From the NCBI GenBank assembly GCA_947177695.1, contig CAMWVO010000026.1:1-11585 (forward strand): a DNA stretch of 11,585 nt, read 5' to 3'. The notes under the pieces are model-generated. The model saw only the letters and a program-made list of their open reading frames with translations. It made no database searches and was not told the origin of the DNA. The position numbers were made by a program, and so were the translations under genes. The DNA is from an uncultured Clostridia bacterium. Lineage in GTDB: Bacteria; Bacillota; Clostridia; Oscillospirales; Ruminococcaceae. Below are positions 6,538-11,585 of the stretch, piece by piece (position 1 is the first letter of the stretch; each line of letters opens with the position of its first letter).

Positions 6538-7668
6538 TTATTCTGCAAGCGAGAATGTTACTTTCTCGCTGCCGCTTAAATTTTCAAAAAAGGAAAGGTC
6601 GGAAGTGACCCGTCCGATAGGGATAACGTCCACGGAAAGATTTGGATTGTCGGTCTGCGCATAGAAGATCGCCATGTTATGGTGCGCTTCGCAGTAGGTA
6701 ATGTCACCGTTTTCAAAATTTTTCTGACCGCCCTCTAAATTCTGCGGGTAAAAATCCACGCCGCCGTAATATTCTCTTCCGCCGTATCCGACCATTGAAA
6801 TTGTCAGCGGGAAATACGCCTTGATCTCATCAGCCAGCGCGGTATCGTACAGAACGCCGTCAAGAACGGTATCGCCTATAGTTATATGAATATCGGTTTC
6901 CGTTTGCCGGGCGGCAACGGGTATTCCGATTTTTTTTAGCCAGTCGGCAATCTCCTCCTGCGCGTTTGGGACGTCCTTTGCTTCAATTGCGATACCGTCC
7001 AGGGTTATCGCCGCGCCGCTTGCCTCCGCAACTTCACGGTAACTGTTTCCCGCTCCGTATCCGTCATGGGTGCAGAACGGGATAACCGTTTTGTCCGACA
7101 GGTCGTACTTATTCATAAAAGAAACGACAGCCTGCGGGACGCTTGTTGCCCACACGGGATATCCGATAAACACCGTGTCATATGCGGAAATGTCAAGGCC
7201 GCTTTCTTTCAGTTCGGGTAAAAATCCCTGCTGCATTTCGCTGTGGTTCACGTCACGAAGTTCGTCAAAATCCGCAGTATAGGGCGTAACTGTTTCTATT
7301 CTGTGCAGATCGCCGCCAACGGTTTTCTTAATAAAATTTGCGGCGTATTCGGTCGTGCCGTAACGTTTGCTGCCGTCCGCAACAATGCTTGCAGAGGTGG
7401 TCGCGTCCACATCGTCGGGATATTCGGTATTGCCCCACCGTGAAAAATATGCGATAAGAATATTGCCTTTTTTCGTCTGTTCTGCCGAAGCTGTTTTGAC
7501 GGAAACATTTTCGGAATACCGCTCTGCATTTTCAATATGCGTTCCCAAGCTTGCCGCAGAAATGCTTGACAGAGTTTCAAAATTGTCCTCCAAGGTTTCC
7601 TTGCCGCACGCCGACAATAACAACATTGCCATTGCAGCCGCTATAACCGATTTTTTGTGTCTTTTCAT
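6538..7668 (-). CDS. Lipoprotein with flavodoxin domain fused to cyclophilin-like domain
   Basis: A 376-residue lipoprotein (lipobox LLLSAC, Cys21). After a 45-residue spacer come a flavodoxin-like domain and then a C-terminal cyclophilin-like beta domain. Flavodoxin domain (about 69-250): beta-1 NILIAYFSRWGNTEY has the S-R-x-G-N-T phosphate loop, DATTSASIV the family insertion, YDTVFIGYPVW the flavin-facing strand and CTHDGYGAG the glycine-rich loop. C-terminal domain (about 258-376): it opens with DIHITIGDTVLDGVLYDT and ends DVIPIGRVTSDLSFF, the pattern of the small Cyclophil_like2 domains, which keep the barrel but usually lack the proline-isomerase active site. The ATG at 7668 overlaps the MerR stop by one base (TGATG) and is preferred over an in-frame TTG at 7671. 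Expected location is the outer membrane face; a flavin-redox role is family-based and the C-domain role is unknown. Confidence 0.88.
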   Translation of the reverse strand: MKRHKKSVIAAAMAMLLLSACGKETLEDNFETLSSISAASLGTHIENAERYSENVSVKTASAEQTKKGNILIAYFSRWGNTEYPDDVDATTSASIVADGSKRYGTTEYAANFIKKTVGGDLHRIETVTPYTADFDELRDVNHSEMQQGFLPELKESGLDISAYDTVFIGYPVWATSVPQAVVSFMNKYDLSDKTVIPFCTHDGYGAGNSYREVAEASGAAITLDGIAIEAKDVPNAQEEIADWLKKIGIPVAARQTETDIHITIGDTVLDGVLYDTALADEIKAYFPLTISMVGYGGREYYGGVDFYPQNLEGGQKNFENGDITYCEAHHNMAIFYAQTDNPNLSVDVIPIGRVTSDLSFFENLSGSEKVTFSLAE

Positions 7669-8018
7669 CAAACCGCTTCCTTTCTGATTTCATCTATCAT
7701 GTAATCAAGCTCGTCAAGGGACTGCTGCTTGCCGTGAATTTCCTCCAAAAGCCGACACCGTTGTTTCCGCAAAATCCGTATCTTTTCTTCCTTACGCCCG
7801 GCTTTGTCGTTTACAAGAAACAGGTACTGCTTTATCAGCGGCATATCAAGACCCGCTTTATGCAGTGAATGAATTATTCCAACTTTCCGAAGTTCGCTTT
7901 CCGTGTAGTCGGGAACTCCGTTCACATATTGACTGCATTTCAAAAGATCGTTACCCTCATAAAGCTTCAGCTTTTCAATATCAATGCGGAACTTTTCGCT
8001 TGCTTCTTTCAGTGTCAT
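7668..8018 (-). CDS. MerR-family transcriptional regulator
   Basis: A 116-residue protein. Residues 1-70 form a MerR-type winged helix-turn-helix: LKEASEKFRIDIEKLKLYE (the usual R-Y-Y-E is here L-Y-E), then PDYTESELRKVGIIHSLHKAGLDMPLIKQYL, the standard second helix pair with the short wing. Residues about 72-113 are a charged coiled-coil dimerisation helix. There is no C-terminal effector domain and no cysteine cluster for metal sensing; a single Cys lies in the coil, so the signal is not apparent. The gene opens the operon and its stop overlaps the next ATG. The AAAGG lies 11 bases upstream, a rather weak start. Several small MerR proteins in Clostridia sit beside flavodoxin or oxidoreductase genes, which fits redox- or electrophile-responsive control, but that is inference. 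Confidence 0.9.
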   Translation of the reverse strand: MTLKEASEKFRIDIEKLKLYEGNDLLKCSQYVNGVPDYTESELRKVGIIHSLHKAGLDMPLIKQYLFLVNDKAGRKEEKIRILRKQRCRLLEEIHGKQQSLDELDYMIDEIRKEAV

Positions 8019-8044
8019 TCATATCACGACCTTTCAAAATAAAA

Positions 8045-8090
8045 AATGTAAGCGCTTTTGGGAAATTGTTTTCCCTATCACACTTACATT
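8045..8090. promoter_or_regulatory. Nested palindrome in the MerR operon leader, with cre-like half
   Basis: Outer arms AATGTAAG (8045-8052) and CTTACATT (8083-8090) and inner arms GGGAAA (8060-8065) and TTTCCC (8070-8075) share the same centre (8067.5). The element covers the expected start site, just downstream of the -10. The left part, 8047-8060, matches 12 of 14 positions of the CcpA cre consensus TGWAARCGYTWWCA. It may be an operator, or a leader hairpin followed by a T-rich stretch. Confidence 0.5.
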
Positions 8091-8116
8091 ATAAAACGCA
8101 TATCAAACAATGTCAA
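8088..8116 (-). promoter_or_regulatory. Sigma-A promoter of the MerR-flavodoxin operon
   Basis: On the minus strand: consensus -35 TTGACA (plus 8111-8116), 17-bp spacer and consensus -10 TATAAT (plus 8088-8093). A normal 17-bp spacer is notable, because many MerR-activated promoters have 19-20 bp. This promoter may therefore be repressed rather than twist-activated. Confidence 0.8.
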
Positions 8117-8257
8117 ATACTTAGTTTTCATACTGTACCTATGCCTAAAAAGCATTTTATGTGTTCGATAAATTTTGCAGCCGACAAGCAGAAAGGCTGA
8201 CCCCGTTTCCATGCCGGCACGCTTGCCGCCGTAAGGGAAAGAGCAAGAGGTCGGTAT

Positions 8258-8410
8258 ATGAGAACGTCCGCCGCCTCTGTACTTTTGTGTATGCTTTTGG
8301 GGCTTACCATGGTATCTTGCGGTGTGTCCACAAACAGCGGCGGGGACGTTGCTTCGGAAGATACCCGCAAAGATAATTCAGACACCACGGCTGTTGTTAG
8401 GAGGAGATAA
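8258..8410 (+). CDS. Small putative lipoprotein (50 aa)
   Basis: The frame opens with a positively charged N terminus, a hydrophobic stretch (SVLLCMLLGLTMVSC) and a lipobox-like MVSC at residue 21, then a short Ser/Asp/Thr-rich hydrophilic tail ending in three arginines. AGAGG lies seven bases upstream. It runs opposite to the MerR operon and next to a second small ORF whose ribosome binding site lies inside its last codons. No clear promoter was found. It may be a genuine tiny lipoprotein or the N-terminal stub of a decayed one; a +1 shift near 8390 reads on only about 16 codons. No family recognised. Confidence 0.45.
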   Translation: MRTSAASVLLCMLLGLTMVSCGVSTNSGGDVASEDTRKDNSDTTAVVRRR

Positions 8411-8412
8411 CC

Positions 8413-8565
8413 ATGATACTAAATTTTCGCAGGCGTAACCCTAACCTTGAACTTCCGGAATTATGGCGCAGACTTAAAAGCCGTACCGAGGAAATGACGG
8501 CATATTTCTGCGACGATCCGACCTTTTTAAAAAGTCGGATAATCATTGTTCGCATTTTAGACTGA
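8413..8565 (+). CDS. Small unrecognised ORF (50 aa), basic
   Basis: It begins two bases after the preceding small ORF, behind a strong AGGAGG ribosome binding site at ideal spacing. It is rich in Arg and Leu (NLELPELWRRLKSRTEEM), probably helical, with an aliphatic end (RIIIVRILD). Its last nine bases overlap the stop of the convergent transporter-kinase gene, and a palindrome (8516-8540) lies within it. The good translation signal is the main support; without homologues it could be a truncated gene. Confidence 0.4.
   Translation: MILNFRRRNPNLELPELWRRLKSRTEEMTAYFCDDPTFLKSRIIIVRILD
8516..8540. terminator. Palindrome at the 3' end of the transporter-kinase gene, weak terminator candidate
   Basis: ATCCGAC (8516-8522) pairs with GTCGGAT (8534-8540), with complementary T5/A5 between them. 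It lies 17 bases past the minus-strand stop at 8557 but lacks a trailing T-run on either strand, so it is only a candidate. Confidence 0.3.
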
Positions 8566-10065
8566 AAGCAAAAGCAGTACTGCAAGAACAGCGACGGGGA
8601 CTGTTACCGTATCATATTCGCTGGGAGAAAACAGTTCCGTTGCCGCACCAATGATTGCCCCTGCAAAAATTGGTGCAAATGATTTCCAAAACGGAAAATG
8701 ACAGTATAAAAGAAAAACCGCCAGACCGCATATCATTGATACCAGAAACATTGCAGCGGTTCCCTCCCATGACTTTTTTCCATCGACAGGTTTCAGATGT
8801 ACTTTATGTTTTCCGAAAGGAATGCCGAACAGAGCAGCCGCCGCATCTCCCGTTCCCCACATGAGAATTGCTGTGGCGGCGGCATACGGTTTGCCGAATA
8901 TTCCCCATGCCACAGCCGCAGCGGCGGCAAACATCAGGAACAGCATAAGCAGGCTTCTTTTTATCTCCCCCGCTTTCTTTTGAACAAATAAGCCGTTAAA
9001 CCAGCTTTCCTTTTCGAGAATTGCAAGCAGCGGGTAGAGAAGCGCAGCGATCAGGCAGGACGTTAAGGCTGCCGCCTGCCAGCTTTCGGCAACAACTATC
9101 ATAAATGTGGTACATGTGAAAGCTGCCAAGTGCAGAAGCTTTCTGAATACAAACTGCGGAACTTTTGTAAAGAACTTTATCGGCAAAAGTACTGCTACAC
9201 ATGGTACTATATACATGATAAATTTCCCAAAGCACCGCAGTATCTGAGCAATAATAACGATTTCCGATATGACCGGCCAATAATTCAGTATCAGCATAGC
9301 TGCGCCGAGAACGGTAAGCACCGCTCCCGTTACAAGTCCCACTGTTCGGTTTTTTACACGGTTGGCAAACTGTGCGGAAACAAGAGACGCCGCAGTTGCA
9401 ACAACAATACATATCAGCAGGACGTCCCAACGCTCAAGAATAATTGCCGGATGTATTATGATATGGCTGACCGATGCAATAAGCGCCGTGAAAGTCATGA
9501 TAAAAGTGCTTGTCCCCACAGCGGTTTTCAGCTCCATGCCGAGAAATGCGGTAAAAACGACAAGCATCATCATGCCACCGCCTGTTCCCACAAAGCCTGT
9601 ACCGAACCCTATAGTCAAGCCGAAAAACAGGGATACAGCAACACCCTTCCAATCAAGCTTTTCGCCCTTGCCCGCTGTGTTTTCACGTGATGTATCGGGC
9701 TTTATAAGAAAACGTATGCCAATAAAAAATGTCAGAAACAGCGTAAAGCTTCCCAGTACAACATTTCCCGCAAGCCATGCCGCATAGCTGCCGACCGTAC
9801 TCATTGTGAGGATACAGGTCAGCATGATCCAGCCCCGCTTCAGGTCAATATTTTTGTGCTTTGCATATGTAATTGTTGTTGCCGCCGACCCAAGAATATC
9901 CGATGCAAGCGCAATGGCGGTAGCCTGATATGCGCCGTTTTCTCCGCTGAAGCTTGGACAAAGTACAATTAGTATCGGCACCATTACAGTGGCTGCCGAA
10001 AGTCCTGCAAGACCTGTCCCTATACCCGCACCAAGCGCTGCAAGTATATACCATATATATTCCAT
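8557..10065 (-). CDS. TauE/SafE-family (TSUP) transporter fused to phytol/dolichol-kinase-like membrane domain
   Basis: A 502-residue polytopic membrane protein. Residues 1-262 are a complete TauE/SafE (TSUP) transporter: two repeats of about four TMs, each with the family's small-residue loop, GAGIGTGLAGLSAATVMVP (12-30) and GFGTGFVGTGGGMMML (153-168). Such proteins move sulfite, sulfonates or other small organic anions. After one or two extra TMs, residues about 305-502 match the VTE5/SEC59 type of membrane kinase: RKLLHLAAF (308-316), GTGDAAAALFGIPFGKHK (404-421), KKSWEGTAAMF (430-440) and ELFSPSEYDTVTVP (477-490). That family uses CTP to phosphorylate isoprenoid alcohols; here the usual D-N of the last motif is D-T. 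GGAGG lies seven bases before the ATG. Both halves are full length, so this is not a frameshift artefact of one domain. Substrates are unknown. Confidence 0.85.
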   Translation of the reverse strand: MEYIWYILAALGAGIGTGLAGLSAATVMVPILIVLCPSFSGENGAYQATAIALASDILGSAATTITYAKHKNIDLKRGWIMLTCILTMSTVGSYAAWLAGNVVLGSFTLFLTFFIGIRFLIKPDTSRENTAGKGEKLDWKGVAVSLFFGLTIGFGTGFVGTGGGMMMLVVFTAFLGMELKTAVGTSTFIMTFTALIASVSHIIIHPAIILERWDVLLICIVVATAASLVSAQFANRVKNRTVGLVTGAVLTVLGAAMLILNYWPVISEIVIIAQILRCFGKFIMYIVPCVAVLLPIKFFTKVPQFVFRKLLHLAAFTCTTFMIVVAESWQAAALTSCLIAALLYPLLAILEKESWFNGLFVQKKAGEIKRSLLMLFLMFAAAAAVAWGIFGKPYAAATAILMWGTGDAAAALFGIPFGKHKVHLKPVDGKKSWEGTAAMFLVSMICGLAVFLLYCHFPFWKSFAPIFAGAIIGAATELFSPSEYDTVTVPVAVLAVLLLLSV

Positions 10066-10136
10066 AGATTTTCCTCCGTAAATTCCGCAAAGGAGTAAAT
10101 GTTAGCTTTTGAAAGACACGCTTTTTTATAGCTATA

Positions 10137-10165
10137 ATTATAGCGCGAAACAATATTCCTGTCAA
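10137..10165 (-). promoter_or_regulatory. Sigma-A promoter of the transporter-kinase gene, -10 inside a palindrome
   Basis: On the minus strand: -35 TTGACA (plus 10160-10165), 17-bp spacer and -10 TATAAT (plus 10137-10142). The -10 lies in a perfect 14-bp palindrome GCTATAATTATAGC (10131-10144), a possible operator. Confidence 0.75.
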
Positions 10166-10174
10166 TAATAGTAC

Positions 10175-10215
10175 AAAAATGCGGGACTGCGGACGTTATT
10201 TGCGTCACGCAGCCC
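10175..10215 (-). terminator. Terminator-like hairpin between the ATP-grasp and transporter-kinase genes
   Basis: Plus 10183-10215 folds as GGG-CTGCG-ACG paired with CGT-CGCAG-CCC, with small bulges. Read on the minus strand, the hairpin is followed by GCATTTTTG. It would stop minus-strand readthrough from the ATP-grasp gene before the next promoter. Confidence 0.5.
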
Positions 10216-10383
10216 TTGTTGCTTTTGTTGTTAAAGTTACATTTTTTCGGACGAATCGTTACAACTCCATAAATAAAATTACCGAGTATTTTCAACGCCG
10301 TATTTCCTATAAAAATCCTCAATATCGGCTTAGCACAAACAAGCTCCGCATAGTGCAGCTTCTTGTCCGTGCGATAGTCTTCG

Positions 10384-10479
10384 ATGGATATCCATAACGG
10401 AGACGAGCTTCGGAAACTTGTCGATGCCTGTGCTGAGAATTTCTTCGGACTTCTGAAAACTGAACTTCTTTATTTATAA
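10384..10479 (+). pseudogene. Remnant of an IS3-family transposase (OrfB C-terminal tail)
   Basis: A short plus-strand frame ends DACAENFFGLLKTELLYL then TAA. In IS3/IS150-group transposases the corresponding segment reads roughly D-N-A-x-x-E-[SN]-F-F-G-x-L-K-x-E and carries the third catalytic acid (here the Glu at 10435-10437). Upstream, the frame is closed by a TAG at 10375 and nothing resembling the rest of the DDE domain is visible, so only a tail of some 20-30 codons remains. No terminal inverted repeats were recognised. It marks an old insertion and deletion event in this 440-base gap. Confidence 0.55.
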
Positions 10480-10507
10480 GATTTTTTGTCTGTTGAGCAG
10501 TTTATTT

Positions 10508-11365
10508 TCAGTTTATACAATAATATAAACTTTTAAAAAAGACGTAATTATCTTGTCCCGGCGACAGCCCCGAAACCTGTCCGTCTCCCGCCTCGATTAT
10601 CTTCCATTCGCCGTCCTGCGTTTGTGCATAATCTACGGTATAAAATGGACTGTCAAGCTTTGCATATTTTTCAATGAGTTTTTCGGGAGGTTCGGGCGTA
10701 TAGAGCGGCTGCATTGAATTTCTGCTTACGGACGCGATTTTGTTATTTATGTAAAAAACTCGGAATTCATTTGTGAATCCGTCGTATTTTTTCAGTTCCA
10801 AAAATTCCTTTATGCAGATACCGCCTGTGTAAAGACTGCCGCGCAATTCACAGAACAGTTCCATTTGCCTGTCGAATTCCTCACGGGTCACCGATGAGTC
10901 AAAATATTTCGGGAAATTCGTACCCTTGACGGATTTCACAAAATCCTTTACCATAAATTTTGAAAACGCACTTTTGATTTTCTCCAGATCAATATTTTTG
11001 CTGTTCGGAAAAACAAGCATTTTTGCAGTATCATTTTCAAGCTCGGGATAAATATTCGGGAAAATATGAAATTTTTCATATGCGCTTGGCGTTGTCAGCA
11101 GGCGTATATTTTTTTCTCTTAATTTTTCGCAGAATTTCCCGTACAGCTCCGGCTTCATCATCCAGCCTCTGTAAACGGCGTATTTCAGCTCGGTCGGCGC
11201 ATTATTAAGCACAAGCTTTTCATCGGAAAACCATTTATCGTTTGAAAAAAGTACAGTTTCAAAAAGACCCGTTCCCGCCGTAGCATCATACTCGCTTTGC
11301 AGGTCTTCGTCGGGTCTGTCGTCCGAAAAATAGCTTGACGGAAAAATTATTGTTTTTACATTCAT
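10508..11365 (-). CDS. ATP-grasp protein of the R2K type (DUF4343-like)
   Basis: A 285-residue soluble protein. The C-terminal half resembles R2K-clade ATP-grasp enzymes: FMVKDFVKSVKG (nucleotide-binding lysine strand), GGICIKEFLEL, NEFRVFYINNKIASVS and the closing EWKIIEAGDGQVSGLSPG, where the acidic/glycine segment would ligate Mg-ATP. ATP-grasp enzymes make amide or similar bonds via acyl-phosphates; R2K members are linked in the literature to peptide or protein modification, often in conflict or phage settings. The frame is open to 11461, but the ATG at 11365 is chosen: AAGG lies seven bases upstream, and the promoter (11394-11422) would otherwise lie inside the gene. It stands alone, with no partner peptide or peptidase gene in the window. 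Family confidence is good; the substrate is unknown. Confidence 0.8.
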   Translation of the reverse strand: MNVKTIIFPSSYFSDDRPDEDLQSEYDATAGTGLFETVLFSNDKWFSDEKLVLNNAPTELKYAVYRGWMMKPELYGKFCEKLREKNIRLLTTPSAYEKFHIFPNIYPELENDTAKMLVFPNSKNIDLEKIKSAFSKFMVKDFVKSVKGTNFPKYFDSSVTREEFDRQMELFCELRGSLYTGGICIKEFLELKKYDGFTNEFRVFYINNKIASVSRNSMQPLYTPEPPEKLIEKYAKLDSPFYTVDYAQTQDGEWKIIEAGDGQVSGLSPGQDNYVFFKSLYYCIN

Positions 11366-11393
11366 CAATACACCTTCTTCCAATTTTATTAAA

Positions 11394-11422
11394 ATTTTAG
11401 CATTTTTTACACCGTATGTCAA
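11394..11422 (-). promoter_or_regulatory. Sigma-A promoter of the ATP-grasp gene
   Basis: On the minus strand: -35 TTGACA (plus 11417-11422), 17-bp spacer and -10 TAAAAT (plus 11394-11399), giving a leader of about 20 bases before the ATG at 11365. Confidence 0.75.
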
Positions 11423-11447
11423 GCTCTCTGAAGTTCCGAAGCCGAAT

Positions 11448-11476
11448 TTGATAATATGCAAATTTTACTGTATAAT
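11448..11476 (+). promoter_or_regulatory. Divergent sigma-A promoter pointing off the right edge
   Basis: -35 TTGATA (11448-11453), 17-bp spacer and -10 TATAAT (11471-11476). Its -35 is 25 bp from the -35 of the ATP-grasp promoter. The transcript would carry only tiny frames inside the window: 12 codons from 11492 and 14 codons from 11499 next to a GGAGG. The true gene must start beyond 11585. The rest, to the end, is A-rich and holds no other feature I can support. Confidence 0.65.
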
Positions 11477-11585
11477 TAAAACAGAATTTAAATGGAGGAT
11501 GCTGGACTTTTTTACACGGATAAGATATAATAATAAAAAGTAAAATTAAAAAGAGTAAAAAAAAAACCCCACACAACATCTTTCT

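Noticed and set aside
8128..8388. 86-codon minus-strand frame opposite the small lipoprotein ORF.
   Set aside because: No ribosome binding site or recognisable motif; it overlaps the MerR promoter -35 region and the opposite strand has the better signal-peptide and start evidence.
9130..9690. 186-codon plus-strand frame inside the transporter-kinase gene.
   Set aside because: Composition rich in Cys/His/Tyr/Lys, no start signal, and fully opposite a clear membrane-protein gene; an antisense shadow.
10179..10397. 72-codon plus-strand frame in the gap beside the IS3 remnant.
   Set aside because: Its start lies in the base of a terminator-like hairpin, there is no ribosome binding site, and the protein has no recognisable pattern; only the neighbouring frame carries the transposase motif.
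11499..11543. 14-codon frame after the divergent promoter as a possible leader peptide.
   Set aside because: The GGAGG is directly against the ATG, there is no attenuator-like codon run, and no structure follows before the window ends; kept only as a remark on the promoter.

Overview
The window looks like a chromosomal stretch of a gut- or rumen-type anaerobic Firmicute (class Clostridia, Ruminococcus/Oscillospiraceae-like). That is inferred from moderate GC, strong GGAGG-type ribosome binding sites, textbook sigma-A promoters with 17-bp spacers, Sec/lipobox lipoproteins and protein families common in that group. No rRNA, tRNA, CRISPR array or intact mobile element was seen. The organism assignment is inference only.

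Layout. (a) 1-220, minus: the start of an HD-domain phosphohydrolase gene that runs off the left edge, with its own promoter. (b) 300-676: a stretch with no convincing gene, holding a strong hairpin (514-550) and a possible small ORF or gene remnant. (c) 770-4452, plus: an autoregulated TetR - ABC ATPase - large two-module FtsX/MacB-type permease operon, with two matching palindromic operators around its promoter. A 48-codon ORF overlaps the permease stop and a strong terminator follows. (d) 4746-5447, plus: a flavodoxin-fold lipoprotein with its own promoter, ending at a bidirectional terminator. (e) 8018 down to 5587, minus: a MerR-family regulator, translationally coupled to a lipoprotein carrying a flavodoxin domain plus a cyclophilin-like domain, followed by a third flavodoxin lipoprotein on a long Ala/Thr/Glu/Gln linker. 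(f) 8258-8565, plus: two small tandem ORFs, one with a lipoprotein signal. (g) 10065 down to 8557, minus: an unusual fusion of a complete TauE/SafE-type (TSUP) anion transporter with a complete phytol/dolichol-kinase-like membrane domain. (h) 10066-10507: no intact gene; a promoter, a terminator-like hairpin and the 3' tail of an IS3-family transposase. (i) 11365 down to 10508, minus: an R2K-type ATP-grasp protein, divergent from another promoter that points off the right edge.

The most coherent theme is 4.7-8.1 kb: three different surface-anchored flavodoxin-like proteins in two convergent units, one under a MerR regulator. Together they suggest a regulated extracytoplasmic flavin-dependent redox function. 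The fold and the lipidation signals can be read from the sequence; the electron donor, acceptor and inducing signal cannot. The TSUP-kinase fusion is the other item most worth following up.
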